The notes under the pieces are model-generated. The model saw only the letters and a list, made by a program, of their open reading frames with translations, searched no databases and was not told the origin of the DNA. From Lysobacter dokdonensis DS-58 (GTDB lineage Bacteria > Pseudomonadota > Gammaproteobacteria > Xanthomonadales > Xanthomonadaceae), in contig NZ_JRKJ01000008.1 in assembly GCF_000770795.1 (NCBI RefSeq), positions 186,001 through 250,000 of the forward strand: 64,000 nucleotides of DNA, written 5' to 3'. Below, piece after piece: positions 18,965-27,347 of this stretch. Numbering within the stretch: position 1 is the first letter of the stretch; every line of letters starts with the position of its first letter. Made by a program: the position numbers and the translations under genes.

Positions 18965-21553
18965 TCAGGCGAGCGTGGTGTCGAACCCGAGGCGTTGCCG
19001 CGGCGGGAGGCTCGGCGCGTCGCGGTCATCGAAGCAGCGCAGCGGAATCGGACGCGCACCACCGATGACCGTGTCGAGGTCGAGCGTCGATTGGTCGTCG
19101 AGCGACAGGCGCGGCTCGACCAACACCAATTGGTACGTGGCGTGCGCCGGCTTCTGCGCTTCCACCGCGCGACGCAGCACGGCCTCCTGCTCCGGCGTGC
19201 GCACCATCGAGGACGGCACGTAAACGCGGAAGGCGTGCGCGAAATGCTGGAATACATCGCGTTCGGGATCGCCGGTCGACACCAGCTCCACGTCGCCGAG
19301 CCGATCGAACACGCCGATCTGCATGCGGCGCTCGACCGCCGGGCTCCACAACGCCTGGCTTTGGCACAAGGTGGCGCCGTTGCCGTTCAATCGCAGTCGG
19401 CGGCGCTCGACGAACCCCTCGACGATGCCGGGCACGCCCATCGCTTCCAGGTCGGCTTCGGGAATACCGGCGAGGTTGCCGATGTAGACGCGCAGCCAGT
19501 CGCGCATGCCGCCGAGCGTTCCCCATCGCGCGCGCAGGGCGGGCATCGCCTTGAGCAATCGACGGTTCTGCGCGGGCGTCCACGTGCCTTCCAGGCGCAC
19601 GTCGAGCCAAGCTGCGAGATAGGGCAGGGCGTCGTCGGGCACCGAGTCGGGATCGAGGAAGCGCTCGAACGTGTCGACCTCGCGTTCGATCGACGCCCAT
19701 GTCGTTTGCGCGATGGACAGGAACCGATCGAGGAACTCCTGCTGCGCGGGCGGCGCGGAATAGATCGCGGGCAGGTAGCGCAGCAGCGAATCGCGCGGGA
19801 AGCGCAGCCGCGCATGCCGTACCAGCGGCGTCGACGCACCGTCGCCTTCGAGCACGATCTGCAACTGCAGGTACTGGCCGGGCGGACTCGGAACGAGCAC
19901 GCGATGGGAGAACGTCGCCGGCGCCGTGGGGTCCGGCTGCGCGGGCGCCGCCAACATCGGCGCATCGCGCCAGGAGCCGGCGAGCGTCGGGTCGATCGCC
20001 GTTGCGCCATCCTCGGCTTCGCCGCGCGTGTTGCTGGTGCGCGTGCGCATGCGGATGCGCGCACCCTGCGGCAGGCGGGCCACCGACAGTTCGATCACGT
20101 CCCACACGCAGTTGTACAAATCGCTGTCGAGCCACGCGCTGATCCACGTGCCCTCGCGCACATGCGACGGGGATGGCCATGCGGGCGGTGCATTCGCCGG
20201 TCGGGGGATCGCACCGGAACGCGTCAGCCGCACGTCGCGGCGTTCCTTTGCGGGTTGCCGCGTGGAGCGCGGGCGGTCGAACGCGGCCTTCGCATCGCGC
20301 AACGGCATCGTGCCCAGCGGTTTGCCGCGCAAATCGACGCGGTCGACGCTGTCGGTCGCGATGTCCCACAGCAAGAGGCAACCGTGCGCGTCGCCGGCCA
20401 TGCGGCGCCAGCGGCGCGTGCTGTCCGACGACGCGCCGAACAACCGACGCAATTGCGCCTCGCCCGTGCGATGCGCATAGACGACCTGGTGCCTCGCATC
20501 GAGGATGATCGCGCAGCCGTCGAGTGCGACGACTTCGGCGGGCAGCCACGCGTCGATGTGGTCGGCGGACACGCGCTCGCCGTTGGCGTCGTAGGCACCG
20601 AAGCGATGCCGCACGCGCCCGTCGGCCAGATGCACGACCAGCTTGCGCGTGGCCGGATCGGCGACATAGAGCGTGTCGCCGATCTCCCAGCGCGACACCG
20701 AGTCCGCCAGCGGCTGGCGCAGTTTGCACGGATCCAGGAGGCGCTCGGGCAGGTCCAATCCGCCGCGGCCATCCGACGTGATGAGCGGCGGCGTGAAACG
20801 GTCGCGCACCTGCTCGCTGTCGTAGACGCGCTCGCTGGCATGCACCGGGCCGGGGCATCGCTGCGTTTCGAAGACATCGAGCTCGGTCGAGTCGTCATGG
20901 CGATAGCGGAGATGCACGCGCTCCGCGTTGTCCACGGCGATGCGGTCCCAATGCCGCGCGCGACAGACGTCGTCCGGATCGGCGACGAGGGTGACGCAAT
21001 CGCTTTCCGGGTCGGCGCGATACACGCGCCCGGCGCCGCGGTCGAGGATGTACACCGCGCGCGCCGAAGCGGCGAGGTCGACGGGCGCGACGAAGGGCCC
21101 ATGCATCCGGAGCAGCGCAAGCGTGCGCAAGTCGAACACCTGCACGCGATGTGCGAGCGGATCGGCGACGTACAGCGCGCCGCCGGCGATCGCGATGGCG
21201 GTCGCCCCGCGGAATCGCCGTGGTTCGAGGTATTCCGATGCATCGGCGTCGGCACGCAGCCCTTGCGCGCCCACGTGTTCGAGTGGCACCAGCGTGGCGC
21301 GCACCGCGTCGTAGCGATAGACGAGACTGCCGTCTTCCGAGAGGACGTAGACGTCGGGATCGTCGATGGCGACGCCGCGCGGCAGCGTCAGGCGGCCGAG
21401 GCTGTCGTCGGAAGACGCCAGGCCCATCGCGCCGTCGGGCAAGGTCGCGAGCGACAGGCCCGTCACGGCATTCGCGACGATGGCCCGTTGCGCCGCACCG
21501 GTATCGGAATACCAGGGATAACCGGCGCCGAGCAGCAGCGACGTGCCGTTCAT
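18965..21553 (-). CDS. gpI-like baseplate wedge protein (Afp12 position) fused to an N-terminal beta-propeller
   Basis: Encodes 862 residues. ATG 21553 overlaps the gpJ stop (ATGA). Residues about 40-420 contain roughly seven propeller-like repeats of the form (L/V)Y(V/I)xDxxxxRVxxxD, for example LYVADPLAHRVQVFD, VYILDRGAGRVYRAD and LYVADPATRKLVVHL. A bridging beta region follows. From about residue 590 the gpI/phage-tail family segment begins: RYLPAIYS, FLDRFLSIAQTTWASIEREV, LPYLAAWLDVRL and GTLGGMRDWLRVYIG. In contractile systems this protein joins gpJ to build the baseplate wedge. Afp12 is similar in role but the propeller fusion is an added feature. Confidence 0.85.
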   Translation of the reverse strand: MNGTSLLLGAGYPWYSDTGAAQRAIVANAVTGLSLATLPDGAMGLASSDDSLGRLTLPRGVAIDDPDVYVLSEDGSLVYRYDAVRATLVPLEHVGAQGLRADADASEYLEPRRFRGATAIAIAGGALYVADPLAHRVQVFDLRTLALLRMHGPFVAPVDLAASARAVYILDRGAGRVYRADPESDCVTLVADPDDVCRARHWDRIAVDNAERVHLRYRHDDSTELDVFETQRCPGPVHASERVYDSEQVRDRFTPPLITSDGRGGLDLPERLLDPCKLRQPLADSVSRWEIGDTLYVADPATRKLVVHLADGRVRHRFGAYDANGERVSADHIDAWLPAEVVALDGCAIILDARHQVVYAHRTGEAQLRRLFGASSDSTRRWRRMAGDAHGCLLLWDIATDSVDRVDLRGKPLGTMPLRDAKAAFDRPRSTRQPAKERRDVRLTRSGAIPRPANAPPAWPSPSHVREGTWISAWLDSDLYNCVWDVIELSVARLPQGARIRMRTRTSNTRGEAEDGATAIDPTLAGSWRDAPMLAAPAQPDPTAPATFSHRVLVPSPPGQYLQLQIVLEGDGASTPLVRHARLRFPRDSLLRYLPAIYSAPPAQQEFLDRFLSIAQTTWASIEREVDTFERFLDPDSVPDDALPYLAAWLDVRLEGTWTPAQNRRLLKAMPALRARWGTLGGMRDWLRVYIGNLAGIPEADLEAMGVPGIVEGFVERRRLRLNGNGATLCQSQALWSPAVERRMQIGVFDRLGDVELVSTGDPERDVFQHFAHAFRVYVPSSMVRTPEQEAVLRRAVEAQKPAHATYQLVLVEPRLSLDDQSTLDLDTVIGGARPIPLRCFDDRDAPSLPPRQRLGFDTTLA

Positions 21554-23511
21554 CGCGAGACCCGCTGGTCCGGATCGGGCCGCACCACGATCAGGTGCTT
21601 GCCGGGGAAGGGCAATGCATCGGGTCCCAGCGCGATCGGCTGGCGGATGTCGTGTTCCTGCCCGTCCACGTAGACGATGAGGTTCTCGACCGAGCGCACT
21701 TGCCGGTCGCCATCGACGGCGCCGATCAACGAGGCGTACAACGCGGCCGTCGAGAGGTCTTCGCCGAAGTCGCGCTCGAGCGGACTGAGGAACGCATCCA
21801 GGCGCTTGCGCGTGTTCTCCGCGACCTGGTCGAAGGCCGCTTCCGGCGGCGCGAGCAGGCGCGCCTCGATGCGCACTTCGACGAACTTCGGCGCCGCCAC
21901 GTAGATCTCGGTGGTGATCAACCGGACCTTGTCGAGGGACTGGCACACCGAACGGATCAATTCGGCGGACGGCGCCGGCGGCGAGGCCTCCGAATCGGCG
22001 ACGATGAACACCGTGATCGCGCCCGGCACTTCGACGCCCGGATAGTCGGGATGGCGCCCGCCGAGCGCACGCGCGCGTTCGACGCCCTGGATCGCGACGG
22101 CCTGCACTTCGAAGTCGCGCGCGGTGACCACGCGCCCGCCGCTGAGCAACTGGCGCGGCGCATTGCGGATGAAGTCGTCGAGCGATTGTTCTTCGCTGCC
22201 ACCGGTGGCGGCGCGCGGGTTCATCACTTTCTCGACGCCCGCCACTTGCGTCTCGATGGTCTTGACGGCGCCGGCGGCGACCGAGTTGCCGGCCGCGCCA
22301 CCGCCTTGCCGCCACGTGGCTGCGACGATCGCCGCGCCCGCCGCCGGAATCTGGCCGCGTTCGCCATCGCCGAAGCTGATGCGGCCCGCAGTGGCGTTCA
22401 GCACGTAATGGCGGGAGTCGGCTTTCGAGTCGAAGAAGTCGTCGACGCGCGTCCAGTCGTCCTGGATGCCGGCGTTCGGCGTTTCCACTTCGATGGCGAG
22501 GGAGTCGGGATCGACGGGGCGCCGCGGGAAATCGAAGCTTTCCTCTCCGCGCCCGGCGCTCGTGCCGAGCGTGCGACGATCTTCGGTGCGCAGGTTGATC
22601 GCTTCCACCGCGTTCGGCAGCAGGTGTTCGAGCCGCGGGGCGCGACCGATCGGATACGCGTCCTGATCCAGCCGGATGCGCAGCCAGTAGTGCGGCCCCT
22701 GCAGTTGCGTGCCGACGGCGGGCTCGATGGCCGGTTCGATGTCCTGCGGTCCTTCGACGTCGATGTAGCCATCGCGCGTGAGCGCGACCGAACCGTCGTC
22801 CAGGACCGCCAGGCGTTCCCAATCGGGCTGGCTCGCGCTGCGCCGATACTCCCACGCAAGCTCGACGGGCGGGCGCAGATCGTCGCGATGCGCGCCGATG
22901 CGTTGCGCGACGCCGCGCGTGTCTTCCGAAGGACGCAACGCCAGGAACCGCATCTTGCGCGGGAAGGGGCGCGGGTTGTTCGGGTTCGGCTTGAACGCCA
23001 GGTACAGCGCGTCGCCCGGCATCGGCGTCCGGCCGAGCGGCCAGAACGGCGCGGCTTGCGGCTGCGTGGGCACGTCGCGCTTGGCGACGGTGCCATCGGC
23101 GAAGACGAACATCGCCGCGATCGGTGCGCCGATGATGTCGAGCGCTTGCAAGGTTTCGAACGCCACCGTGCCGGCATCGCCTCGGCCGCTGAATCGCGCG
23201 CGCTCGGGAATCGTCTGCGGAATCTCCGCCGCCTTCGGCGTGAAGGCCAGCGCCACCGTCGCCGGGCGCGCAGCCGCGAGTTCGAGGCCCAGCAACTCGG
23301 CGAACTTCAGGTAATTCTTCCGCGGCACCTCGCCCATCTTGTGCAGCGTCATTTCCGCCAGCCAGGCGAACAACTGCAACAGCGTGATGCCCGGGTCGGA
23401 GTCGTTGTAGTTCGTCCACGCCGGGTTGTGCAGCGGAATGCGGTCGCGCAGTTCGCGGAAGATCTCCTCGAACGGGCGGTCGAACCTGGGTTGTTTGGCT
23501 TCCAGCGACAT
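21550..23511 (-). CDS. Baseplate J-like wedge protein (gpJ, Afp11 type)
   Basis: Encodes 653 residues from ATG 23511. The N-terminus has the gpJ/putative baseplate assembly signature: ELRDRIPLHNPAWTNYNDSD, then PGITLLQLFAWLAEM. The C-terminal part contains the conserved ARDFE element (VVTARDFEVQAVAIQGVERA), an ITVFIVADSE strand and a VEVRIEARLL stretch. Together with gpI and gp25 this makes the wedges around the hub. The gene ends in a 4-base overlap with the gpI-like gene and follows gp25 by 9 bases. Confidence 0.93.
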   Translation of the reverse strand: MSLEAKQPRFDRPFEEIFRELRDRIPLHNPAWTNYNDSDPGITLLQLFAWLAEMTLHKMGEVPRKNYLKFAELLGLELAAARPATVALAFTPKAAEIPQTIPERARFSGRGDAGTVAFETLQALDIIGAPIAAMFVFADGTVAKRDVPTQPQAAPFWPLGRTPMPGDALYLAFKPNPNNPRPFPRKMRFLALRPSEDTRGVAQRIGAHRDDLRPPVELAWEYRRSASQPDWERLAVLDDGSVALTRDGYIDVEGPQDIEPAIEPAVGTQLQGPHYWLRIRLDQDAYPIGRAPRLEHLLPNAVEAINLRTEDRRTLGTSAGRGEESFDFPRRPVDPDSLAIEVETPNAGIQDDWTRVDDFFDSKADSRHYVLNATAGRISFGDGERGQIPAAGAAIVAATWRQGGGAAGNSVAAGAVKTIETQVAGVEKVMNPRAATGGSEEQSLDDFIRNAPRQLLSGGRVVTARDFEVQAVAIQGVERARALGGRHPDYPGVEVPGAITVFIVADSEASPPAPSAELIRSVCQSLDKVRLITTEIYVAAPKFVEVRIEARLLAPPEAAFDQVAENTRKRLDAFLSPLERDFGEDLSTAALYASLIGAVDGDRQVRSVENLIVYVDGQEHDIRQPIALGPDALPFPGKHLIVVRPDPDQRVSR

Positions 23512-23520
23512 CCGCGACTC

Positions 23521-23937
23521 CTATTGCCTGACGCCTTCCTCCAGGAAGAACGGGTACACGAGGTTGTAGGCCGCGTTGTTGCTGCGGACCCGATAGTCGA
23601 TGTGGATCAACAACACCTGTCGTTCCTCCGGCGGCGACTCCACGCGTACGTCGAGTACGTCGATGCGCGGCTCCCATCGCACGAGTGCGTCGCGCACACG
23701 CAGTTGCACGCGCCCATGCAATTGCGCCGTGTTCGTTTCCATCACCAGGCCCCAGATGCCGCAGCCGAACTCGGGGCGCATCACGCGCTCGCCCGGGCTC
23801 GTGCCGAGGATGATTCCGATGGCCTGCTCGATCGCGGTGGCGCCGGCGACGAGCGCCACTTGGCCCGCGGCGCCCGCGACGACGGGGAACGCCCAACCGC
23901 GCCCGAGGAAACCCGGCTCGCGCAGTTCGTCAGCCAC
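23521..23937 (-). CDS. gp25/GPW baseplate protein (Afp9 type)
   Basis: Encodes 138 residues from GTG 23937, overlapping the PAAR gene by 8 bases. The start gives VADELREPGFLGRGWAFPV, the usual entry of eCIS gp25 proteins. The core shows the family signature: IEQAIGIILGTSPGERVMRP and then EFGCGIW, with RVRDALVRWEPRI and a DYRVR strand near the end. gp25 lysozyme-like subunits act as the collar that triggers sheath polymerisation on the baseplate. A GTG start and overlap with the previous gene indicate translational coupling. Confidence 0.93.
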   Translation of the reverse strand: MADELREPGFLGRGWAFPVVAGAAGQVALVAGATAIEQAIGIILGTSPGERVMRPEFGCGIWGLVMETNTAQLHGRVQLRVRDALVRWEPRIDVLDVRVESPPEERQVLLIHIDYRVRSNNAAYNLVYPFFLEEGVRQ

Positions 23938-24319
23938 CGATGAACACCTGGCCGGTGGCGACGACCGTGCCGACGGGCAGGTCGGCCGGGTCGTTGCAGG
24001 TGCGCGCCGTGTCGCCGGCACGCGCGGCGGCCTTGCCGTTGATCGTCACGCTCGAACTGCCCAGCGTGATCGTGGCGCGGTTGCTCGGTGGATTGACGAA
24101 CGTGCCGCCGATCGGGATGTGCGGCGGCGTGTTCGTCGCCGTGCTGTCGACGGTGGCCGCGAACGCGCCACCGATCTTGACGTCGCTGCTCACGCTGCCG
24201 TCGATGATCCCGCTGAAGGGATGCGGCGTCGGCACCGGCGGCGCCGTGCCCGGCGGCTGGATCAGGTGGGTGTCGATCGCCACGATGCGATCGCCCTGGC
24301 GTGCTGCGGGAGGTCCCAT
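23930..24319 (-). CDS. PAAR-type spike tip protein (Afp10 type)
   Basis: Encodes 129 residues from ATG 24319, 11 bases after the spike gene. The sequence begins MGPPAARQGDRIVAIDTHLI and has a PPGTAPPVPTPHPFSG loop, then ITLGSSSVTINGKAAARAGD and a final GTVVATGQVFIGG, which is the layout of the PAAR-like proteins that cap eCIS spikes. A conserved His pair and the Cys in ARTCNDPADL are candidates for the metal site. It is a bare tip: no C-terminal toxin is fused to it. Confidence 0.92.
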   Translation of the reverse strand: MGPPAARQGDRIVAIDTHLIQPPGTAPPVPTPHPFSGIIDGSVSSDVKIGGAFAATVDSTATNTPPHIPIGGTFVNPPSNRATITLGSSSVTINGKAAARAGDTARTCNDPADLPVGTVVATGQVFIGG

Positions 24320-24330
24320 GGCGTGCTCCT

Positions 24331-24909
24331 TCAGTTGATCGCCACCGTCTGGCCGGAGAGCGTCATGCTCCCGGTCGCCTTCACCGTCGTGCTCTGGCTC
24401 GACTTGATCTCGACGGTCTGCGCGTCGATCGACACCTTCCCCGACGGCGCGGACAACACGATGTCGCCGCTGGAGCAGGTGATCTCGATCTTCGCGCCGG
24501 AGACGTCGATCACGATCTTGTGGTTGCCGTCCTTGCCGACGATCTCCACGCGTTCCTTGCCGTCCGTGTCGTCGAACTTGAGCAGGTGCCCCGACCGCGA
24601 CTGCAGGAATCGCCAGTTGTTGTCGGTGCGCTTGCCGTCGTCCTTCGGCGGCGGATCGGGCTTGCTCCACAGCGAACCCACGATGTACGGCGCGCGCGGA
24701 TCGCCATGTTCGAAGGCGACCAGCACTTCGTCGTCGCGCTCGGGCCGCAGGAACAACCCGCGCCCCTTGCCGCCGAACGGCGTCGCGATGCGGGCCCAGT
24801 TGCTCACCTCGTCGTTGAGGTGCGGGAAGCGCACGCGCACGCGGCCGAGGTCTTCCTGGTCGTCCAAGTCGTCCACGATGCCGATCACGATGCCGTTCTC
24901 GCGTTCCAT
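24331..24909 (-). CDS. Spike protein, gpV/VgrG gp5-like (C-terminal half of Afp8)
   Basis: Encodes 192 residues; ATG 24909 shares one base with the stop of the hub gene (TGATG). The N-terminus is the OB-fold of phage spike proteins (GIVIGIVDDLDDQEDLGRVR, WARIATPFGGKGRGLFLRP, DDEVLVAFEHGDPRAPYIVG). The C-terminus is a repetitive beta-helix of alternating strands (IEITCSSGDIVLSAPSGKVS and so on), giving the needle. In Afp the hub and spike are one protein (Afp8); here they are two coupled genes. Confidence 0.93.
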   Translation of the reverse strand: MERENGIVIGIVDDLDDQEDLGRVRVRFPHLNDEVSNWARIATPFGGKGRGLFLRPERDDEVLVAFEHGDPRAPYIVGSLWSKPDPPPKDDGKRTDNNWRFLQSRSGHLLKFDDTDGKERVEIVGKDGNHKIVIDVSGAKIEITCSSGDIVLSAPSGKVSIDAQTVEIKSSQSTTVKATGSMTLSGQTVAIN

Positions 24910-26015
24910 CACAGCTCCTCGCGGCGGCATTCGAACTGCGTGGTGTAACCGCTGTCGCCGATGGCGTGCGTCGTTGAGACGACGAAGTAGCGCCCGCTGA
25001 AACGTTCGCCCAATCCGTCGATCTCGAGCACGGTGCCGCTGCGGATGTCGGGCAGGCCCGGCACGGACCCGTTGGCCTTGACCATCTCCTTCGCGATGCC
25101 TTCGAGGATCTGCTTCGCCAGTTGCTGCGCTTCGGCCTGGCTCTCCACGGGCTTGGTCGCGACGATCTCGGCCTTCTGTTCGACCGACTTGTCGATCGCC
25201 GCCTGTCCGCCGCGTTCGCCCACGCCTTGCGTGACCAGGTCGGCGCGCGTGGCCGTGTAGTTGATCGCTTCCTTCTTGACGCGATCCCATCCGCGCACGG
25301 TGACCTTGCCGACCTGGTTGGCGGTGGTGAGCTCGGGCTGGAACTCGACCAGCGACTTGCCGTACGTCAGGCGATACGTCGGTTGGTGCACCGTCGTGGA
25401 GGGTCGGTAGACGAGCGTCGTCTTGCCCGGGTCCGACGCATCGCCTTCCTTGACGAAGATGTCGAAGCCCGCGCGTCGCGCGCGCTCCATCATGAAAATG
25501 ATGTCGTACTTGTTGTCCTGGACCAGGTACTCGAACGTCGGCAGGTTGGTCGCGCTGGAGGTATCGACCTCGACGTTCAGGCGCCCGGCGATCTGCTGCG
25601 CGATGTCGCTGTCGGTCATGCTGGTGTACGTGCGCGACTCCTGCTGCGTGCGGAAGCGGTGCAGGATGTTCAGCCCGCTTACCGCGAGCGTCGAGGCACC
25701 GCCGGCGGGGAAGGCCGGGCGCAGCGAGGTGATCTCGCCCTTCAGCATGGTGCGCAGTGCGCCCTGGTAGCCCATGCTCAACTCCACGCGCTTGCCGGGG
25801 TTGAACAGGTCCAGGTCGCTGTACTTGAACTCGCGCTTGTCCGCGTCCCAGTTGTTGATCGTGATCTCGAAGCTGTCGATCTCCTGCAGGCTGTCCTTGT
25901 AGGAGACAGAGAGGATGTCGCGGATGACGTCGCGCCCCGTCGGCCGGCCGTCGAGCTTCACCTCGAAGGCCGGCACGTAGAAGTCCTGTCCTTCATAGAT
26001 CGGGATCGCGCTCAT
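24909..26015 (-). CDS. Hub protein, gpD/gp27-like (N-terminal half of Afp8)
   Basis: Encodes 368 residues. ATG 26015 overlaps the LysM gene stop (ATGA). The sequence matches phage late control gene D proteins: KLDGRPTGRDVIRDILSVSY, then an SFEITINNWD strand, a MGYQG loop, RPAFPAGGASTLAVSGLNIL, a QQIAGRLNVEVD helix-strand and the late VTVRGWDR. The C-terminus (GTVLEIDGLGERFSGRYFVV, then STTHAI) is the typical gpD closing segment. It forms the trimeric hub at the centre of the baseplate under the tube. Confidence 0.93.
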   Translation of the reverse strand: MSAIPIYEGQDFYVPAFEVKLDGRPTGRDVIRDILSVSYKDSLQEIDSFEITINNWDADKREFKYSDLDLFNPGKRVELSMGYQGALRTMLKGEITSLRPAFPAGGASTLAVSGLNILHRFRTQQESRTYTSMTDSDIAQQIAGRLNVEVDTSSATNLPTFEYLVQDNKYDIIFMMERARRAGFDIFVKEGDASDPGKTTLVYRPSTTVHQPTYRLTYGKSLVEFQPELTTANQVGKVTVRGWDRVKKEAINYTATRADLVTQGVGERGGQAAIDKSVEQKAEIVATKPVESQAEAQQLAKQILEGIAKEMVKANGSVPGLPDIRSGTVLEIDGLGERFSGRYFVVSTTHAIGDSGYTTQFECRREEL

Positions 26016-26704
26016 CGTCGCGTCCCCGCAGGTTGTGCGAGCACGTCGACCGCCGGGATCTCCAGTTCCAGCCCGGGGGGCAGGCGGCGCAGGCTCGGCA
26101 AGCGTTCGCGATTGCGGTCCGCGATGACGCGCCACATCGCTGCATCGCCGTACTCCTCGTACGCGATGCTCGCGAGCGTGTCGCGGTCCTTCACCACGCG
26201 GCCCTTCGAATGGTCGGCCGATTGCAGGTTCAACTCCTGCAGTTGCTCCTCGAGCGTCTTGTATTCCTTGAACGACACCGTCAGCGTCGCGCGCACCGGG
26301 ATTCCGGCCGGATTGAACAGCGTGAACTTCTGCTGCACGTTGTCGACGATGGCGCGGAACGACAGCCCCATGCCCCAGATGAAGGTGATGCGCGGCGGCG
26401 CATGCGATTTGGGCTGGATGCGTCCGAGCGATGCGACCAGGTCGGTCATCAGGCGCACGTCCAGGACCTTCGCCAGGCTGCTGCCGAGCCGCGTGGTGTC
26501 GAAGAACAGCTCCAGCGCGAGCGTGCGCGTCTGGCCGCGCACGAATTGCAGGATCGGCGCGTCGATGCCCGGGATCGCGATCTCCGCGATCTGCGCCGCC
26601 TTCGCGATGGTGTATTCGGGCGGGTTGAACTGCACCGGGATCACGGGCGGCAACGTCTGGCCGCGATCGCGCGCATCGACTTCGATGATGGCCGGGACCA
26701 GCAT
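26012..26704 (-). CDS. LysM tube-baseplate adaptor (CIS tube protein, Afp7 type)
   Basis: Encodes 230 residues from ATG 26704, one base after the small upstream gene. The N-terminal ~165 residues fit the CIS tube protein family (VIPVQFNPPEYTIAKAAQIA, LALELFFDTTRL and a closing beta-barrel ATLTVSFKEYKTLEEQLQEL). The last ~55 residues are a LysM domain (VVKDRDTLASIAYEEYGDAA, then WRVIADRN). In Afp and PVC this adaptor joins the hub to the first tube ring. Confidence 0.93.
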   Translation of the reverse strand: MLVPAIIEVDARDRGQTLPPVIPVQFNPPEYTIAKAAQIAEIAIPGIDAPILQFVRGQTRTLALELFFDTTRLGSSLAKVLDVRLMTDLVASLGRIQPKSHAPPRITFIWGMGLSFRAIVDNVQQKFTLFNPAGIPVRATLTVSFKEYKTLEEQLQELNLQSADHSKGRVVKDRDTLASIAYEEYGDAAMWRVIADRNRERLPSLRRLPPGLELEIPAVDVLAQPAGTRR

Positions 26705-26705
26705 G

Positions 26706-26903
26706 TCATCTGCCCGCTTCGAAGGGCTTCGCGGCCTGCGTCGTCAGCGCCGTCGCGGCGCGCGCGCGCATGGCCTCGCGCGCGCGGTCCTCGAGCTTGC
26801 TGATGACCAGCGCGACGAGTTTCTCGCACTGGGCCTGCGTGAGCGCCAGCTCGCCGGTCTGCACCGACACGTCGCTCGTCATCTTTTCGATATGCACCTG
26901 CAC
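26706..26903 (-). CDS. Small eCIS protein, Afp6-like
   Basis: Encodes 65 residues from GTG 26903; the Shine-Dalgarno GGAGG at 26910-26914 lies 6 bases upstream and overlaps the end of tube 2. A second GTG at 26897 would give a 63-residue form. The pattern MxVHIEKM..DVSVQTGELALTQ followed by QCEKLVALVISKLEDRARE is common to the short proteins found between tube and LysM genes in eCIS loci. Its function is not established. Position and size match afp6. Confidence 0.8.
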   Translation of the reverse strand: MQVHIEKMTSDVSVQTGELALTQAQCEKLVALVISKLEDRAREAMRARAATALTTQAAKPFEAGR

Positions 26904-26906
26904 CCG

Positions 26907-27347
26907 TCACCTCCGACGCGTGAAGCCCTGATGCGCCACTTCCATCGTTTCGATCGCAAGGTTGTTCTGGCCCGCGCCCAGCTCGGGCCCGAGCCACTTG
27001 ACCGGGAAAGCATCGACCAGCTGGAACTCGAGCACGTCGTTCGCGCCGGACGGGTCGTGGACATAGATGGAGCAGTTGCGCGCCTTGAAGTCGCCGTCGG
27101 CGATGGCGCGATACCAGTCCCACAACACCTTGTTGACGATGCCGCGCTTGAAGGTCACGTTGCCTTGCTTCGAGCGCCCCGGCAGCTTCCAGGTGTGCGT
27201 GTTCAGTCCGCCCTCGGCGTACTCCTGCACTTCGACCTCCGACTGCAGGCCCGTGCAATCGCTGAAACCGCCCGGCGGCAGGTCGTCGAACTGCACCGTG
27301 AAGCGGAACGCAGTGGCCGGATCGAGGCGGGCGCCGGTCTCAGACAT
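26907..27347 (-). CDS. eCIS inner tube protein 2 (T4 gp19-like)
   Basis: Encodes 146 residues. ATG 27347 lies inside the end of sheath 2 (8-base overlap). The family signature is seen in order: FRFTVQFDDLPPGGFSDCTG, EVQEYAEGGLN, HTWKLPGRSKQGNVTFKRGI and LVDAFPVKWLGPEL followed by IETMEVAHQG. It is the second of two tube paralogues of identical length and corresponds to the baseplate-proximal tube ring (Afp5 position) because it comes directly before the LysM adaptor gene. Confidence 0.94.
   Translation of the reverse strand: MSETGARLDPATAFRFTVQFDDLPPGGFSDCTGLQSEVEVQEYAEGGLNTHTWKLPGRSKQGNVTFKRGIVNKVLWDWYRAIADGDFKARNCSIYVHDPSGANDVLEFQLVDAFPVKWLGPELGAGQNNLAIETMEVAHQGFTRRR

Noticed and set aside
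18212-23943. Two long plus-strand open frames of 1153 and 930 residues
   Set aside because: Both are antisense to clear baseplate genes (gpJ and the gpI-like protein) and show no motifs or ribosome-binding sites.
23521-24909. Type VI secretion reading of the spike, PAAR and gp25 genes
   Set aside because: No TssJ, TssK, TssL, TssM, Hcp or ClpV gene is present, the ATPase is of the Afp15 type, and the sheath is of phage tail sheath form rather than TssB/TssC.
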